Shown: positions 21,219 through 23,649 of the stretch, one piece after another | Layout of the letters: each line of letters begins with the position of its first letter | Numbering within the stretch: position 1 is the first letter of the stretch | From: Saprospiraceae bacterium | GTDB lineage: Bacteria > Bacteroidota > Bacteroidia > Chitinophagales > Saprospiraceae | DNA: 23,649 nt | Reading direction: 5' to 3' | Assembly (NCBI GenBank): GCA_025455635.1 | Contig: JALOMF010000005.1 | Coordinates: 1 to 23,649, forward strand | The notes under the pieces: generated by a model | What the model saw: only the letters and a program-made list of their open reading frames with translations | Told to the model about the DNA's origin: nothing | Database searches by the model: none | Made by a program: the position numbers and the translations under genes

Positions 21219-21701
21219 TCAAGGCCTGTCCCGCCCCATAAACCGCCCCTCGCCAAGCAGAAATGCAATGGCCCTCACCAAATTGCGGTCAATGGTTGCT
21301 TCCGTCTTCAAAAATGAAAAATACCGCACCATTTCATGCTGCCTCGATGGGCTGAGTTTTTCAAAAACGGCCTTGGCAGCGGGGTTTTCTTCCAGCGCTG
21401 CCGCCAGCTTCGGGTGCATGGCGATGCTCCGGTCTTCGGGGTCATACGCTACTTCAACCTCGACCTCCTCCCCTACCCTTCTCGGTGAATCTTTCAGCAT
21501 GTTCATATTGATGTAAAGCCGCCATGCCCCGGCGTATTTCATGAGGGTTTGGCGGTAGGCCGCGCCGTTTATCGTGCCACGGATGGGGATTCGGCCCTTG
21601 TGCTGGCCTGCTTGCGCAATCAGCGATTGCAACACCTCCTCCGGCAGGAAGACGAATGGATTGCCAACGATGATGTCTATTGTAGCTCGAAATGTGTGCA
21701 T
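21219..21701 (-). CDS. DUF1905 / YdeI-OmpD-associated family protein
   Basis: This 160-residue protein has a DUF1905 domain at about 1-90 (MHTFRATIDIIVGNPFVFLPEEVLQSLIAQAG, then GRIPIRGTINGAAYRQTLMKYAGAWRLYINMNMLKD and GEEVEVEVAYDPEDR). A C-terminal YdeI/'bacteriocin-protection' region at about 95-155 follows (HPKLAAALEENPAAKAVFEKLSPSRQHEMVRYFSFLKTEATIDRNLVRAIAFLLG). The biochemical role of this family is not established. The frame is open to 21857, but the ATG at 21701 starts the domain directly. Upstream, a -7 box TAATTTTG (21800-21807, minus strand) would give a leader of about 90 bases containing a perfect hairpin. It converges on the dioxygenase and is divergent from the DUF1080 gene. 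Confidence 0.85.
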   Translation of the reverse strand: MHTFRATIDIIVGNPFVFLPEEVLQSLIAQAGQHKGRIPIRGTINGAAYRQTLMKYAGAWRLYINMNMLKDSPRRVGEEVEVEVAYDPEDRSIAMHPKLAAALEENPAAKAVFEKLSPSRQHEMVRYFSFLKTEATIDRNLVRAIAFLLGEGRFMGRDRP

Positions 21702-21747
21702 GGTCGTTTGTTTTTGATTGAACAGCACTTGCTCTTTTATTTTTATT

Positions 21748-21768
21748 ATTTTCCCCTTCGGGGAAAAT
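21748..21768. promoter_or_regulatory. Hairpin in the leader of the DUF1905 gene
   Basis: ATTTTCCCC (21748-21756) and GGGGAAAAT (21760-21768) form a perfect 9-bp stem with a TTC loop (GAA on the minus strand). It lies about 47 bases before the DUF1905 start codon, followed on the minus strand by AT-rich sequence. It could be an attenuator-like or stabilising hairpin. Confidence 0.5.
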
Positions 21769-21911
21769 ATTGGATGAGTATTTAATTGCCAACTTTTTTC
21801 AAAATTACCAACGCTCACTGACAGCCTTATGTCAGTAGCGAACTTGATATTTGCCATTGGAACGAATGATTACCTTGCGCCATCGCATTTCACCATTAAA
21901 AAACAGCGCAC

Positions 21912-23171
21912 ATGAAAAAACAGGGATTCGCATTCACTATGGCCGCACTGCTGCTGGCCTTGGCCTTTTCAACGAAAACCAGCGCCCAAGACGGCTGGGT
22001 GGAACTCATCAATGGCAAGGACATGACGGGCTGGCGACCCAACGAGCACACCAGCACCTGGACCGTACAGGACGGCCTACTGACGGGCGTCGGCAAGCGC
22101 TCCCACCTATTTTACGAAGGCGAACACCTGCGTGACGGCTTCAAAAACTTCGAAATGGAGGTGCAGGTGCGCACGTTCAAATTGGCCAATTCCGGCATCT
22201 ATTTCCACACCAATTTCCAAGATGAAGGCTGGCCGGGCACGGGCATCGAGATTCAGGTGAACAATTCGCACATCGGCGAGGGCACCTACATCGAACTGAA
22301 GAAAATGGGCAGCCTCTATGGCTACCGCAATATTTTCAAAACCTTTTCCAAAGACGACGAATGGATGACCGTAAAAGCAAGGGTGGAAAGCGACCGGGTG
22401 CAGGTCTGGGTCAACGGCCTCCAAACGGTGGACTACCGACAGCCCGCCCGTACTTTTAGCCGACTGCGCCGACTCTCGAAAGGCACGTTTTGCCTGCAAG
22501 GCCACGACGACCACAGCCGGATGCAGTACCGCAGCTTCCGGGTGCGCCGCCTGCCGGATGATGCCAGTTCCGGCCTCATCGCCCCCGATTTTGGGGTCTG
22601 GCACGATACGCTGATGGCCATGCAGGGCCGCAATTTCCCGTTCATTGACCTCAACCCGCCCGCTAGCTTGACGGCACTGGAACTGACCGACTACGTGCGG
22701 GCAACGGGCATCAATGCGGCCCTCGTAAAAAGCCCAAAAATGGCCAATCAACTGGGGGCAGCAAGTGGGCTGCCACTGTTCACGGGCATCAAAGTGACGG
22801 CCAAGGGCCTTGCGAAGCTGAACAAGGCGATGGGCGATTTCGTCATCGGCGAAAGCACGGATTTGAAGTCAGCCAAGGCATTGCTGGGCAGCGGCAAAAT
22901 CCAAGTCTGGTCGGACATGGGCCGGGTGCTGAACGCCCAAACCGCTGGTGAACTCTTGGACATTGCGAAGCAAAAAAACGTGGCCATTGTGATTGACAAC
23001 GAGACGCAACACCCTTCTTTGGAGGTGCTGAAAATGGCGAAGGCCAAGGGCTGCAAATTCACGATGAGCGGCCTTGTTCCGAAGGAGCGCATGGAGCAGT
23101 CGAGCTATGTTTTTGAGGTACTCAAAAGCGCTGGACTGGACTATCGTGATTTTTATGTACCCGGAATGTAA
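21912..23171 (+). CDS. Secreted DUF1080 protein fused to a degenerate PHP-like domain
   Basis: This 419-residue exported protein has a signal peptide (1-25, ending TSAQ). Residues 27-213 are a DUF1080 (3-keto-disaccharide hydrolase/LamG-like) domain: WVELINGKDMTGWRP, TWTVQDGLLTGVGK, FEMEVQVRTFKLANSGIYFHTNF, GIEIQVNNSHIGEGTYIELKKMGSLYGY, and WMTVKARVESDRVQVWVNG. Residues about 225-419 form a separate alpha/beta domain. Its late segments, AIVIDNETQHPSLEVLKMAKAKGCKFTMSGL and VLKSAGLDYRDFYVPGM, look like the C-terminal half of a PHP (histidinol-phosphatase-like) barrel. The His/Asp metal-ligand motifs are replaced (FPFIDLNPP where HxH would be), so it should not be a PHP hydrolase. DUF1080 proteins act on or bind carbohydrates; the substrate here is unknown. 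A poor promoter candidate (TACCTTG) is upstream. Confidence 0.87.
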   Translation: MKKQGFAFTMAALLLALAFSTKTSAQDGWVELINGKDMTGWRPNEHTSTWTVQDGLLTGVGKRSHLFYEGEHLRDGFKNFEMEVQVRTFKLANSGIYFHTNFQDEGWPGTGIEIQVNNSHIGEGTYIELKKMGSLYGYRNIFKTFSKDDEWMTVKARVESDRVQVWVNGLQTVDYRQPARTFSRLRRLSKGTFCLQGHDDHSRMQYRSFRVRRLPDDASSGLIAPDFGVWHDTLMAMQGRNFPFIDLNPPASLTALELTDYVRATGINAALVKSPKMANQLGAASGLPLFTGIKVTAKGLAKLNKAMGDFVIGESTDLKSAKALLGSGKIQVWSDMGRVLNAQTAGELLDIAKQKNVAIVIDNETQHPSLEVLKMAKAKGCKFTMSGLVPKERMEQSSYVFEVLKSAGLDYRDFYVPGM

Positions 23172-23193
23172 ATCCTTGATTTTCAATTGGTTT

Positions 23194-23285
23194 GATATAA
23201 GATTGCAGATTACATGATTCCAGATTTAAGATTTTAAGCACGGCCCCATCAACCGTTATAAACCGTTATCAACTGTTATCAACCA
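23194..23285. repeat. Composite repeat: GATATAAGATT unit plus AACCGTTAT 10-mers
   Basis: 23194-23247 resembles one arm of the palindrome at 14244-14337, including the ACGGCCCCA that forms its loop, but the second arm is missing. From 23247 it switches to 10-base units (AACCGTTATA, AACCGTTATC, AACTGTTATC, AACC), the first 23 bases being identical to 3868-3890. It ends 5 bases before the start codon of the HTH/WYL regulator gene. Confidence 0.7.
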
Positions 23286-23290
23286 GCAAC

Positions 23291-23649
23291 ATGAACCGCA
23301 CCGACCGCCTACTGGGCATCGTCGCCCACCTGCAAAACAAGAAAGACCAGACCGCCGAGGAGCTGGCCGAGCACTTCGGTATGAGCGTCCGCACGGTCTA
23401 TCGTGACCTGCGGGCGATGAACGAAATCGGCGTGCCCGTCGGCTTCGAGGCGGGGCGGGGCTACCACATCGTGGGTGGCTACTTCCTGCCGCCCGTGTCG
23501 CTGACGGCGGAGGAGGCCAATGCGCTGGCGCTGATCGAGCCGCTGGTGGTGCGTTTCTCCGACAAGAGTATCCAGCAGCATTACGGCACGGCCATTTCGA
23601 AGATAAAACAGGTGCTGGGCAATACGCAGCGCCGGAATTTGGAGCAGAT
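23291..23649 (+). CDS. YafY-type HTH/WYL transcriptional regulator (3' end outside window)
   Basis: The first 119 residues are present. Residues 1-55 are an HTH_11/DeoR-like winged helix (RLLGIVAHLQNKKDQTAEELAEHFGMSVRTVYRDLRAMNEIGVPV), followed by EAGRGYHIVGGYFLPPVSLTAEEANAL, the classic linker that leads into a WYL domain. The helix part from 84 onward begins the middle region. The WYL domain itself would lie beyond the window. Such proteins bind a ligand through WYL and act as repressors or activators; the target is unknown. The start at 23291 is fixed by the family N-terminus. Its leader consists almost wholly of the repeat at 23194-23285, so these 10-mers could lie within its promoter. 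Confidence 0.88.
   Translation, partial: MNRTDRLLGIVAHLQNKKDQTAEELAEHFGMSVRTVYRDLRAMNEIGVPVGFEAGRGYHIVGGYFLPPVSLTAEEANALALIEPLVVRFSDKSIQQHYGTAISKIKQVLGNTQRRNLEQ

Noticed and set aside
1..23649. tRNA or rRNA genes, and toxin-antitoxin, restriction, phage-defence or secretion gene sets.
   Set aside because: No T-loop or rRNA motif was seen on either strand by eye, and no gene in the window fits such a system.

Overview
The window looks like ordinary chromosome from a Bacteroidota bacterium of moderately high GC, probably in or near the Saprospiria. I infer this from several signs. A TTG-N19-TAnnTTTG promoter is visible at 7779-7808. Start codons lack clear Shine-Dalgarno sequences. A LytS-type kinase is paired with a LytTR regulator. 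OxyR is divergent to katG, there are several secreted Bacteroidota-style proteins, and AT-rich palindromic repeats fill the gaps between genes. No rRNA, tRNA, CRISPR array, complete insertion sequence, prophage or transposase was seen.

Layout: 1-2697 (+) holds the end of an unknown protein, a clear terminator and a secreted serine hydrolase of the beta-lactamase/S12 fold. 2731-3980 is accessory in character. It has two different miniature inverted-repeat elements around a VOC-fold gene and a gene-free stretch of about 490 bp. 3981-7750 (-) carries a DUF1761 membrane protein, an unknown secreted protein, the bifunctional alkylation-repair protein Ada, a 48-residue membrane peptide and a DUF1801 protein. 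7977-9485 (+) is an orphan sensor histidine kinase.

9648-12940 is an oxidative-stress module: katG (-) and oxyR (+) are divergent, with an OxyR-type ATAG-N7-CTAT motif between them. Two small secreted proteins follow on the minus strand (12958-14002). 14347-16261 (+) is a LytS-like kinase and LytTR response regulator, separated by a long hairpin element. 16490-17286 (-) is a DUF1801/GNAT pair, divergent from a NudK-like Nudix hydrolase at 17333-17914.

18009-19840 (+) holds a Crp/Fnr regulator and two YceI-family proteins, one cytoplasmic and one exported. 19999-20892 (+) is a DODA/YgiD-type extradiol dioxygenase with an added N-terminal leader. A cluster of REP-like palindromes (20898-21202) separates it from a DUF1905/YdeI-like gene (-). 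21912-23171 (+) is a secreted DUF1080 protein fused to a degenerate PHP-like domain. The window ends inside a YafY-type HTH/WYL regulator.

Most genes are single-function housekeeping or stress genes, not parts of one large system. The most unusual content is between the genes: at least four separate families of short palindromic or terminal-inverted-repeat elements, several of them present in more than one copy here. I found no strong case for a complete new multi-gene system. The best leads are these repeat families, the hairpin inside the kinase/regulator pair, the DUF1080-PHP fusion, the decayed Tat-like leader on the dioxygenase and the small membrane peptide beside ada.
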